Origin: Thunnus maccoyii
Lineage: Eukaryota > Chordata > Actinopteri > Scombriformes > Scombridae
DNA: 64,000 bases
NCBI RefSeq assembly: GCF_910596095.1
Contig: NC_056548.1
Span: 7,651,151-7,715,150 of the forward strand
Direction: 5' to 3'
Shown: positions 33,800 to 53,200 of the stretch, piece by piece
Position numbering within the stretch: the stretch's first letter is position 1
Layout: every line of letters begins with the position of its first letter
Made by a program: the position numbers and the translations under genes
The notes under the pieces: generated by a model
Databases searched by the model: none
The model's input: the letters and a program-made list of their open reading frames with translations, nothing else
What the model was told of the DNA's origin: nothing

Positions 33800-36315
33800 C
33801 CATCTCTTTATTCTAGTACTATACCATCATTCTTGAAATTGCCTTGGGTTAGGAAAAGGAAATACAAGGTTTAGGTTGACACAGTACAATAGAAAAAAAT
33901 ACCTGTCTGGTCTGCTCTGTAGAAAGTGCCAAAGACTTTTGGGCAATGGAATACTGATCACTGTACAGCCCCTGTCAACTCAAAATATAGCAAAAATCTG
34001 AACACAATACACTTGGTGAAATGTAAGACTACATCAAAAATAAATAAGGATATAGCTTATTTAAGAATATGAAGCACTTTATCAAGGTGTTCAGCAGGAA
34101 TGAGGATTACTGTCACTATTACGAGTCATGATAACCTTCCTGAGAAAGGGTAGCTGTCCATGAACACACTACAGCAGGAGGGATGGAAAAATATTTAAAT
34201 CACATGTGGCCTGGTTCACTGAGCTTTTGCATTGAAAAAAAAAAAGCAAGCAACATGAGTAAAACTACAAGGAGCCAATGTTTGTCATCATCATCATCAT
34301 AATAACCACCACCATCAGTATCAGAGGGAGAAATAGTCATTAATGATTTTTACCAGCAAAAATGCTAAATCCACAATAATTATAAATAATTTATGACATC
34401 ATATTATCTCGTCATGAGACTATGATTTTCTCACTGCAACAAATGCAACCTCAGAAATACATATTTTAAAAAAGGGTTGTTCCCTATCCTTAAAACACTT
34501 TGTATCTGTAAATATATTAAAGTTCAGTTCACAGCTGAAATAAAACAAACATAGAAATATGGTCTTAAAGGAATAGTTCAACCTTTTTTACACTTTCATG
34601 CTGAGAGTGAGATGAGGAGATTGATATCACTCACATGTTTATAGGATAAATATGAAGCTACAGCCAGAAGCTAGTTAGCTTAGTGCAATGAAACGGCTAG
34701 CCTGATTAAAACAGCAACTTTATGTTTTTACACTTGTTTTTGTATGGATCAAACAAAGAGAAATAACATGTTAATTAGTGAGCTTTACAGGTGCTGCTAG
34801 GTGGATTTTGTAATCTTTGGACAGAGCCATGCTCGCTGTTTTCGCTAGCTACTGTTAGCTACAAAAACATCATCCTCTGTTCAAATTATACTTCAACCTT
34901 AACTTTTAGAACCGTAAAGTTATTTACTATAAACACCAATCCAACCACACTTCACTTTTTGATGTTTTTGCAACAAACAAGATATAACATGTTGATTAGT
35001 GAGCTTTAGGTGGATTTTAGGCTAGCTGTTTCCATCTGTTTAAAGTCTTTATGCTAAGCTAACCGGCTGCTCACTGTAGCTTGATATTGATACAGTTGAT
35101 ACAGTTGCAAGTATGTATCAATCTTCTTATCGACCAAAATCTTTGCAAGAAAGTGAATAAGTCTCAAAATATTGGACTGTTCCTTTAAGGACGACTGTAA
35201 TTTAAAGGAGAATACTGAATTTCTGCTTTTCTGTCTCTTGGCAGCTCAGTCTTGACCGGTTTAATGGTGAAAAAAAATTATTAGACCAGTGTCACCCAAG
35301 AACAATCTCTGGGCATAAATGTTCATTTCCAAGCCTGGAAGTTATTGCACCAATATAATATAAAGATCATTTGGATATAAAAGCGTAGACAAAAATTGTA
35401 CTGGGTCACAAAGTCAATAATTGTCAGTGTAGCAGCTCGATTTTCATTGTGTCTCTGAGATGTTCACAAATAGTGACTGGGCTGCCCAAGGCTGTATGAA
35501 CAGCGACTATTTAAACTGAACAGTATTTGCCCTTGATTGTTTACAGTTGTCTATGACCGGGTTACACTGGCCAGGTTTAAAAGAAGTCTCAGCGGGTTTA
35601 CTGTTTAAAAGAAGTCTCGGTTTAGATAATTTGTTTATACAAAAGGAAAGAGAGAAGAAATACTTGATGGTATGATCAGAAGTGTGGTGTCTAAGTTTAG
35701 TTGGATGTTTGTTATTTTGTCAAATTCTTTCAACATGCAATACATGGACTCAAGGATCAGACGAATCCTCTTTAACCCCAAAACCCTCTAAAATGGCCAA
35801 AGTAAACTATTAAAGTTCCACAAAAAGGAAGCGGAGTCAACAATATCAACTGAAGGCCACATAGAGGTTATTGAACGAGAACTTGTTGAGCAGATTAGCA
35901 ATTTCCTGGTAATGTCACTATCAGTAGTCTCAGGTGTCTATACTACAAAAGCAGCTCTGAAGGCAGGGAACAAGGCTGACAGAGGTTTAAAGGTTCATGG
36001 AAAAGACTAATAATAACGTACTACAAATTTCAGATCTACAAGTGGTTGTTGTTGTTGAGTCTGAGCCATGCTTCAGTGCTCAGGTCAAAGTTCGCCTCTG
36101 ACTTCCTGTCTTGTGTAGAAAGGACAGGCAGGGCCTCTGTAGGTCTGAAGTCTCTGGCAGCAGCTCTCTTCGTGAAGAGGCGACTCTTCTTTTCCTGCCT
36201 CTTTACTCAGAGGACAAACAGTATGAGGTCAGGTGGTTGTTCAAGCCAACTAATGCCACTTCAGCCACGAGCAGCGGTGGCAGGAAGGTCCGGAGGTCAG
36301 AGTATGCGAGGCAGT
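33800..36315 (-). other. Probable 3' UTR of desi2
   Basis: Between the desi2 stop (36318-36316) and the LINE fragment there is no other gene. The minus strand AATAAA at 33812-33807 is the clearest distal poly(A) signal; it would give a long UTR containing the hairpin repeat at 34568-35190. ATTAAA at 35267-35262 is a nearer alternative. The true end cannot be decided from sequence. Confidence 0.3.
34568..35190. repeat. 'TTAGCTTAGCATAAAGACTGG' hairpin-family repeat, long copy
   Basis: Begins AAAGGAATAGTTCAACCTTTT and ends ATATTGGACTGTTCCTTTAA, the two family termini in inverse order. The interior has GAGAGTGAGATGAGGAGATTG, AGCTAGTTAGCTTAG, GACAGAGCCATGCT and TTTATGCTAAGCTAACC. A duplicated segment (GTGAGCTTTA...GGTGGATTTT at 34778 and 35000) makes this copy longer than the others. 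Confidence 0.65.
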
Positions 36316-43961
<7,646 letters not shown>

Positions 43962-44647
43962 GGTTTAAACCTGAGCTGGAAAGGCAAACGTCCCCCGCCC
44001 TCCACGTTTTAAGGTTGTCAGCACCTCCACACCCTTGTGAAGTCACAGGGCCACACGGTGGACAGCAGGAGCAGGAAGCGGGCAGCTGGTGGAGGTATGG
44101 AGGCTGCTCATTCCCCCTCCCCTCCCCTGCAGGGCGCAAGTGCACGGACACAACTCTGCGCGTAAAAAAGACAAGAGAAATGTCTAAAAGACACCGGACC
44201 ACCTGAAGCTTAGGCGAGATGTCACAGAGACTTTATCACAAGTAAGGTCAGGAAAGCATGCAACTCAAATCCCAGCGTTGGAAAGCGAGGTGCAGCAGTG
44301 GACGCGGCCCATCTCCAGCTGCTCCAAAAATATCTGTTGTAAAAGGGAAATCGATGCCGGCAGGAGGAAGTGTAGCCTGTTTGCCAAATACAAGCAACCG
44401 CCGCAGCTCAAATGATCAAATCAGAGGTGATAATGTGATCCAGAGCCAGGACATGAAGGGCCTGCGAGTGTTGCAATCAGGAGCGCCCTCCTGTCATCAC
44501 GGGCGAAAAGGCGGACCGATGTCGACGATGGAGGCGGAGTGCGGGCCATTTTTACGCGGAGGTTGTTGGAGCAGCTGTGGGAGAGGACGCCCGGGCCATG
44601 GTGGTTAATTACAAGAGCCAAGTTCACCAGCAGCATCCCCGGCCGGT

Positions 44648-44697
44648 GCTGCTGCTGCTGCTGCTGCTGCCGCTGCTGCTGCTGTTGCCGCTGCTGG
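44648..44697. repeat. (CTG)n trinucleotide tract
   Basis: About 16 CTG-like units interrupted by CCG and TTG. In the minus direction it reads CAG. It lies about 0.7 kb upstream of the desi2 ATG in the CpG-rich region. Confidence 0.9.
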
Positions 44698-44878
44698 CCC
44701 GCATCCAGCATCCTCTTCGCCTGGAGGAGAGGCTCTGCACAAACCTCCGCGACATGACTCCTCCAGCAAAACACCGAACCGTTCAGACAAAAAACAAGCT
44801 TTAAAAATGTATATCAGAAAGTCCCAAAGCAGCCGAGATCCATCCGTATGGTGAGGTTGTCATCCGGTACCGGCTCTG

Positions 44879-44879
44879 C

Positions 44880-44906
<27 letters not shown>
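44879..44906. repeat. (CT)n microsatellite
   Basis: About 28 bp of CT repeat at the edge of the desi2 upstream GC-rich region. Confidence 0.9.
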
Positions 44907-44910
<4 letters not shown>

Positions 44911-45248
44911 TCCGGTTGGGACTGAAGCGTTTGATTACGTCATATCTGCCTCCGAGGCAACATCCTCCAACAGCTGATGTGAGGCAGAGCTGCTGGTGGG
45001 TGTACAGGAGCACATTTTGTTACAAAACACACCACTTTACTATTTCTGTCAACGTATGCTGACAGAAATAATGTTTCCGTGCTGGAGTTTGTTTAATATT
45101 CACCTTCATTCGTTGTATCTGGTTTATCTTTAAAACTGCACAGATGATACACAAAATTATTTACTTCATATTCAGTGGCTGTTTGAAATTAGAGAGAGCC
45201 AGTTTTAATTTAGGGGAATAAGTATATTTAAAAGAACAAGGTAAGGAG

Positions 45249-45577
45249 TAGGGCTGGGCAATACATCAATATTCCATTGATATCATGATATGAGGCTAGA
45301 TAGCATCTTTGGATATCGTAATATCGTGATATGGCATGACTGTTGTCTTTTCCTGGTTTTAAAGGCTGCATTACAGTAAAGTGATGTCATTTTCTGAACT
45401 TACCAGACTGTTCTAGCTGCTCTACTATTTGCCTTTACTCAATTAGACATTATATCCACATTACTGATGATTATTTATCAAAAATCTCATTCCCTACAAT
45501 ATTGTTGCAATATCAATATCAAGGTATTTGGTCAAAAATATCGTGATATTTGATTTTTTCCATATCGCCTGGCCCTA
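45249..45577. mobile_element. hAT-type MITE with 8-bp target duplication
   Basis: Terminal inverted repeats TAGGGCTGGGCAATA and the complement of TATCGCCTGGCCCTA bound a 329-bp non-coding element. The flanks are GTAAGGAG (45241-45248) and GTAAGGAC (45578-45585), matching at 7 of 8 positions. Internal ATATCGTGATAT motifs are typical of this common fish family. Confidence 0.8.
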
Positions 45578-46211
45578 GTAAGGACAAATATAAAAAAAAA
45601 TAGATATATATCTGTCAATAACTTGTGGAATAGTTGTGACAAGGAATTAAGAACGTGTATTTCACTTTGCAAATTTAAAAACCTGTTTAAAAATAAGGTG
45701 GTAAGTAAATATAAAACGGAGCTTTTCTCAAAACTTTTTTCAAAATTTAGTTTTTGTGTAGCCTAATTGTGCCTTATTGTTATTTATTTATTTCTATGTG
45801 CATTCATTTCGGAAATGTGTTGTTTAAAATGATTGTTGTTATCAAGGACTGAAATAAATTACTATTACTACTACTACTAATTACTTCTACTTGTATTAGC
45901 CAACCATTAAAAGCCGTTGTGACACGTTCAAAAAGATAATTCACTTTAACTTTAGACCCGTTATTGTCATTAGTAATATTTATAGTTGTGTTTGTGACAT
46001 GGTTGCTACACTCAGGTTAAAATGGTCCGAAAATACATATATATACTAATACTGTAATATAGTTTTAGATTTTGTGATATGAAACATCAGCGACTTGGCT
46101 AAAAACAAGTTGAAGGTTATGTAATTAGGACTAGCTACACTATGATTCACTTTAGTTCACTTATTTATCATTAATTTATGGTTTAATACCATTGTACTAT
46201 GCTAACAAACA

Positions 46212-46294
46212 TTAAAGGTACACTATGCAGGATTTGTCTGTTGCTGTTGGTAAACAAACAGCATTCACAGTTAGCCCCTCCTCCCCGGCTCAAC

Positions 46295-46340
<46 letters not shown>

Positions 46341-46958
46341 GCAGCAGTGGTCAAGCGAGCTAGAGAGTGAATGAAGAGAGCGAGCAGCACTGGTGAGAAT
46401 AAGGCTGTGAAACAGATAAATAAAACATTATTTTCTGATTGTTTCACAGCGGTTACGTTTTAAAGCACAAATAAACACGCCCACACTTCTGCACAACCCT
46501 GCAGGAAGGTGCCGCATTGCCGGATTTTGTGTGAATGCAGAGCTTCATCCTGTCCGCTGTGGCCTCTCTGCTCTGCGTGTGTGTAGCTCAGCCCCGCCCT
46601 CGGTCACGCAGACACACAGACCTGCAGCTCTTTATACATCCATGACAGAGACAGAGAGCAGAGGAGAGAGACGGAGACAGTGATGTAACCTGGTCGCTAT
46701 TCTACGAGTCTCGACCTCACACCCTGCACGCCGTAAATGGCTGGGGGCTACACACTCACTGCCCAAAGGTTGACGCCCAGAACTGTTGAACACAGCAAAA
46801 TAATAAGAAAATACAGGCAGGGGGCAGCGTCTCTGTAGATAAATACACTGCAACACACTTCTAGTGGGTCATAAGTAATGATTGAGAGGGATTACTTTTG
46901 TATGAGTCTATACATAGTTGTTTTTTTTTAAAGAAAATCCTGCATGGTGTACCTTTAA
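46212..46958. mobile_element. Terminal-inverted-repeat element with internal (GA)n
   Basis: Starts TTAAAGGTACACTATGCAGG and ends CCTGCATGGTGTACCTTTAA, inverted repeats with one or two mismatches over about 24 bp. The 747-bp body has no transposase frame but carries a GA microsatellite (46297-46337). The TTAA/TA ends leave the superfamily open. Confidence 0.75.
46297..46337. repeat. (GA)n microsatellite
   Basis: About 20 GA units inside the element at 46212-46958. Confidence 0.9.
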
Positions 46959-47579
46959 TAGTGTATGCTGATAGTGCATTTCCTCGCTTTTGTCAGTCGA
47001 TCTGCCTTTATTCTAAACAGGCAGCATCCAGTTTTGTCTGGTTGTTGTCAGCTAACTTGACAAACCTGGTTTAAGCTATTTGAATTAGCTTTGCCTTAAG
47101 TAAAAATTTAAATATTTACTTTGTCGAAAAGTCAGATACTAAATCAACAGTTGCTTACTGTCAAAATTACGCTCCAACTATCAAATCATTTTGAGTTAAT
47201 ATCTCATAAATGTGATGTAATACCTCCTAATATGGACATAAAAAGTAGAATATCTTGACTTGATATCTCAAAATGTTGACTAAATATATCATACTTTTGT
47301 CATGATAGCTCATACTTTTGAATTAATACCTCATAATTTGGAGGTAAATTAAGATTTTTTACTTTTTTTTTTTTAATTTTGACTTCATATTTTAACATAA
47401 TACCTCTTTAAAAAAAATTATTCTGAACTTTTCATCTCTTTTTCTTTCCCTGGTGTGACTCGGCTACATTACAGCATCATGCACTAAAATGCACTTTAAA
47501 AAAAACAAACAAAACAACAGTCAACAGATTTCTGAACTATTCTATTTTCTGCCTGAAACACAAAGAAAGAAAGAAAGAC

Positions 47580-50269
47580 AAACAGGTGAATTCAACATGA
47601 ATTTAATAGGTGCGTGGCTGTCAAACACACAGTATTTGTATAATTTAGTAGTGCTTCTGGTCTATTTTTCTGGCATACTGCACATATTCACAATCCCACT
47701 CAGCAGAGCAACATGAAATGTATTTACAGACAACAGAGCCACATACAGTCAGAGACAGTTACATGATAGATGAGCTGCAGACGGAAAAATGTGGACAAAA
47801 AAAAAAAACACTCAGCACACACAATTCACTTATTCATCTGCTCTTTGGCCCTTTTTCTGGAGGAGTTCCATGATTGTGGCTAGTGCAAAATAAACGTTTT
47901 TTAAGGTGTTGACAGCGACTCATTTCTTTGAACCCTCAAACTCAGAATAAAGCTGTTGGTTCTTTACACAAAAATAATTATTTTCCACTATAACAACAAA
48001 CTCCAATTTTCATATTCACCCCCCCACAAGTATCACTTAGCAGAAGGTGTGATTACAAGCGCTGGTCCCCGATGGAAAACTAGGAGAATGTTTAAAAAAA
48101 AATATGGCTGTGACACAAAACACAAACATGGCAGCATCTCTCAGAGAGCCTTCAGCTGTGACTGAGCATTAAGACGTGGGCTGCTCACCATCATGTGATA
48201 TATCAGAACAATTTGTTTGCACGGTACAGATTCAATGGTTCACCCTGAGTGACCATATTACACCTTATAATAAACTACTTAGTGATTTTGAACTGTGTAT
48301 TTTGCTTTAAAAAAAAAGGACAAAGCTGGTGATTTTCTATATTTTTTCTTATTGTCAACAAATCCTGTGAAAAGATCAAAACCAACTAAATTGATCCAAT
48401 AACAAGAATTATCTGTTTCCGAAGCCTGGTTTATCTTATTTCTGTGCTGTAGACCTTAATTATTGTACAGAAACTATTAAAAACACATAAACGAGCCACA
48501 CTGTTGCACTGGGTGACATGTTTCTTCTTTCTGATGAACATGAGCGCTGTAGTTTATTTTGAGTCAATCCCGGATATGCCGTCTTGCTGCTGTAAATACT
48601 CACTAGAGCAACAAATCCGCAGCTTAAAATATTCCCAGACAAAAGGCACAATTTACTCTGTTTTAAATAGCGTTTGTTAAAGATTACAGTGGCCAGCTGT
48701 TTCAGGGAATTACTGAGCCTTGTGAAATGTAGCTATATCTGTGACCTGTTTTTAAAAGGGGACATATTAGGCTTTTTGTTATTTTCTGTTATTATGATGT
48801 TGGATATCTATGTCAAAGTTCCCAAACTTGACCTGAACGTCTGTAGAAATGCTCTCTGCAAGCCCGATCACTTTGTTTGCAATGGTTTTCTTACCTTGCC
48901 ATGAACTCGTCGCATACGCCCATAAACAGCCTTCAGTTTATGGGCATCTGTAGCCTTGGTTGCTATAGCGGTTGCTAAGGTTTTCCATGTGTTGTTTGCA
49001 TTGTCAACTCTCATGTTTCGGATCCGTTTTCAGCTCAAACATGTGCAGATGTATTTGAGAAGTTGACATTTTGAGTAAAGAACAAGAAAAAGAAGTGAAA
49101 TCTTACTACTACTGTTTGTTTACGTAGCCACCTGAAGTGAGGCGAGACACAGCTTTTGGGAGCTAACAAATCAGGACAGATAGGGTTTATCAGGAGGGGG
49201 GCCTTAAAGAGACAGGAGCTAAAACAACCTGTTCAGACAGAGGCTGAACCGAGGGGCTGCGTTAAGGCTAAATATGAATTAAATAAGGAGTTTTTTTGGA
49301 CTGTAAATCATGCAAAGATATTCCAGTAGCGCCACAAATTTAAAATACAGACCTGGAAAAGTGCATGATATGTCCCTTTAAAGATTTACTTCTCCAGTAA
49401 GAACCAATGGGCTTGAGTTGGGAAGTCAACGTATGGAGAGACGGACTAACACACTCTTAGTTTTTCGTTGGATTTGTTGACAGTAAGACAAAAAAAAAAG
49501 AATATATTGTCAGCCTTCTCCTTAAATTTAATGCATTTATGGACATAACGGGTTGATTTTCATTTTGATCACAATAAGGAACAAGAACCAAACACCAGTA
49601 TTACTTGTGATAGATAGAAAAGGCACTCAGACGTCCGTTACGATATACATTTTTATCACCCATAGCTCAGTCTAAGTAGCACAGCAGGAAGTCGCCCCCC
49701 CTGTAAATCTGTGCGACAGTGCAAAATGAAAATCAACCCCGGTCGCATAAATTTTGGAAACTGAAAATACAGTGGGTTCCTCTCACGTCGCCCCTCGGAC
49801 AGATCCGCCATTCAGTGACGGGGGTCCGGAGAGGCCTACGAAGGACTGAACACAACACTGTCTTTCAGTTTGTAAGTGGACCCTGAAGCTCGAGGCGGTT
49901 TGACTCGACCCGAGGATTTAATATATCTTCAGCATACAAACTCTGCGTACGTCAGCCCAGCAGCAGGAATGTCATGTGTACATCCTTCTTCTTCTCCTTA
50001 CCGTCACAAAATATCTATTAAAAAGTGATCTCTGTGGTGAGAAAGCATCCTTTTTGCATAGGAAGGGTGTCAAGAAGCTACCATTAATCACATAATACAC
50101 ATGAACATGGAGAAACTCATCAGTGACACCAACACCTACTAATAAAAAAAACAGAAAAAAAAACAAAAAAAAAAGGTTCTACTGTTTTAGAGTTTGTTCC
50201 CTCTTCACTTCTTTGGCCTTAAGCAAAGTTTTTGATCTTAAAAATAATATACAGATGATGTCGGCGAGG
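47580..50269 (-). other. Possible long 3' UTR of synj2bp
   Basis: Downstream of the synj2bp stop no other gene is seen. On the minus strand ATTAAA at 47607-47602 is followed by a T/G-rich stretch (TGTTTGTCTTTC and TTTGTGTTTC, about 47560-47590), a plausible cleavage site. If used, the UTR is about 2.7 kb and includes the TTTAAAGGGG element at 48751-49382. A nearer end is equally possible. Confidence 0.3.
48751..49382 (+). mobile_element. TTTAAAGGGG-type terminal-inverted-repeat element, copy 3
   Basis: The longest bounded copy, 632 bp. It starts TTTAAAAGGGGACATATTAG and ends GCATGATATGTCCCTTTAAA. The interior matches copies 1 and 2 (CTCAAACATGTGCAGATGTA, TTGAGAAGTTGACATTTTGA, CAGAGGCTGAACCGAGGGGC). 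Non-coding. Confidence 0.75.
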
Positions 50270-53200
50270 TTAAAAGTGCTTCTTAAGGTGTCGCATGTAA
50301 AGGAATCCAAAGAGGGTGGCGACTCCCGCTAAAACACCCAGAACTCCCAGAGCGGACATCGAAGATTTGTACTCCGGTTGTGAGCCTGTAGGTCCGTTCA
50401 TGTGATGGGACGACTGCAAGACAAAGAACGGTAACATTAAAGCTGCACTGAATATTTTACACATGTACAAAAAACACCTGTTGAATGTGTTTCAATCACA
50501 AGTGGAGTCACCGGCCGTGTTTGACCCTCTTTCAGTTTTATCTACAAATCATATCTCCAAAATATACATTTTATACATTTTCAGACACTGGTTTCAGCTT
50601 GTGTCACGACTGCATGAAAATCAACTTACAGATACTTTAAACGTTTCTTATTTTGTTGGATTTATTTGTTGTAAAACCTGCTGAATGTGTTGCATCGACA
50701 AGGTCGCCGGCTGCCTGCACCATCTACAGGTTGAGGTATATTTGAAATGAACGACTTTGTATTAAGTGTCATCAGACCACATCTAAAGGCAGCAGTGTTC
50801 ACACCTGTTCACAATAGCCACACCTCAACAAGGGTGAAAAGCCTGAAAGGATTTATTTACCTGATTTGACTCATTTGGACTAAAGATGCACCCATTGCAA
50901 TTTTCTTGGCCGATTCTGATTAACGTTTTTTTAAAAGTCTGACCTGCCGACTCCGATTTTCTTTCTATGAACTATTATTGACAGCATACACAAACATTTT
51001 TGTAACTTTTCCTTTAATGGAAAATTAAATTGTATGTTCATAATAAAACATAAAACATTAACAGTATTTGGTTTTCTAACTACATGATGAACTTTTAAGT
51101 TCATTGAAGTAAAATACTGATAAAATATTTGTCAGTGATGCAGATGAACCCTGATGGGAACCACAAAGTACTTTCCCACTCTATTTTTCACCTAGAATAT
51201 TTTGTTATTTCCTAAATATTATCCATTTTAGTGTAATCAAAAAGCACTTACAGCACTTAAAGCAAATATCAACTTCATTTTAGTATTTATTCAACGGTTG
51301 CAGTTTATTTTCACTCTGCTCTACTTATTCATCATATCTATAATAATATTTATCAGCTGTATTAATTCCAATGTGTTATTTTATATTTTTCTCTACAGAT
51401 TGAAACACACAGCAGGATTCATGTCAGTGTGTCAGATACTGAGAAAGAGGTTAAATTAAATACAATATAAACAAAAACAGCAGCAGTTTTAACAGCAGAG
51501 CCACATCTTAGTTGATTTTAAATAAAACATTAATGTCAGACTTTTCCTTAACAGGTAAAATCACCTGGTTTCAGGTAAACTGCGTGTAAACAGCTGAGCA
51601 CGTCCCGGTGTGTAAACTTTGTGTTATATACAGGATATTTTGGGTTGGACCGACTCAGCCCTGCCTGTCGGTGGTCGTGATGAGGATGTGCAACATGTTG
51701 CTGGTAAATAAAACTGGTAAATTAATGTTTAAAGAAGTTAAAAACTGCAGCAGACGTTCTGTAACGTTATCAGTCGACGGTGAGTCTCTGCTGCAGTTCA
51801 TATAATTTAGTTTTAGTGTGTGTGTGTGTGTGTGTGTGTCTGTCTGTGCCGCTGTGTGTGCGACGTGAACCATGTGTGTAAATTTGACCGGCAAAAAATC
51901 TGAGACTGATCGGAGCCGGTCATCGGTCGTGACCAATCAGCTGAAAGTTTTCGATCGGTGCGTCTCTGATTTGGACGGCTGAAGCTTCTTATTAGCTTCA
52001 AATAAACTTTTAAATTACATTATTACACAAAATGACGGCTGTGAATGTCGTCAGTTACATGGAAAGCACATTAGGAAGGGATCTTTAAATGGCCGGTATG
52101 AACAGGACGAATGATTACAGCGAATAAAACGTTGACTGTTGCTTTCAGACAGATTTGAAAAACGGTGAACCTCTCCTTAAAGAAATGTATTTACTGTAAG
52201 AACATGAAACGTGTCTCAGACAATAGAAAACTCCTTTAAGAAGTATTTGTGATATTTAATGTCTAAAGCACGAAAATCTATTGTAGCATAAAAAGGCTGA
52301 ACTCACCAAACCTGCTGTGAAAAATTGAATTAGCTCCACCAAACAAAAAGAAGAAATACAAGTTGAGACAAATTCCACTGCTGGTAAAACACTAACGGAC
52401 CCAAAGGAAGCGCAAGAAGCTTTAATGTCATCTGTAGGCTTATCTGAACATTAAAGATTATATTTCTTTTTTATTCAGCAGGCTGAAAATATTCTGTGTA
52501 TAAAATATATGAAGCGTAGTTTTAAAGACTTGGTGGTCAAAAACACTGAAGGCCAGCGGACACGTTGCCCAGTTTTAAAGCGTAGTAAAAAACTTTCATT
52601 GCATCCGTCTCAGTGCTGTAATTTATCTTTTCCAGCAGCCGTGAACAAATATCAGATGTTCACTGGAATCAATTATATGAGGAAATGTTGCTGCTCAGAC
52701 TTACGGCGGTATATAAAGTGGATCTGGATGTTGCCTTGACATTTACCGTAACCTTTAGCGGTATATAATTACATGACTACCTCACCTCAAACAAAAACCT
52801 GGAAGCCATCAACGGCATTAAAGTAAGGTGTGGTTAGGTAGCGTCGGCCTGAGGGACTGAAAGGGAGAAGATTCGCCACTGTGGAAGAAATCCAGCAGGA
52901 AGAATCGCAGGAAGCTCTGAACACGGTGACAAAAGACTACAGGAATTCCAGGAATTTTGAGGGTCCCCCTTGTACGTTTTTATAAAAATAAATAAAACAT
53001 GAACACAGGCGCTATTTCACACAGCCAAGAAAAACCACTTTATTCAGTGTGGTTATTGTTTAGGCCGTTATCTACTGAATAAACTGATCATGAGACGGGG
53101 TGCATCATAAAGACTGAGGGCAATCTCCCGGGTTTCGTTGTTAAAACTGGAAGGAAACAATTAAAGAGTTTAAAAAAAAAACAAACCCTGTATTAACGCA

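Larger units (their letters stand above)
43962..44960 (-). promoter_or_regulatory. GC-rich 5' region upstream of desi2
   Basis: The first ATG of desi2 is at 43961. Upstream to about 44760 the DNA is GC- and CpG-rich (for example 43990-44110, 44470-44610, 44640-44710), while both sides are AT-rich. The promoter and any 5' UTR exon should lie here. The minus strand CCAGCTCAG at 43980-43972 could be an acceptor for a 5' UTR intron just before the ATG. The region also has the CTG tract at 44648-44697 and a CT repeat at 44879-44906. Confidence 0.5.
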
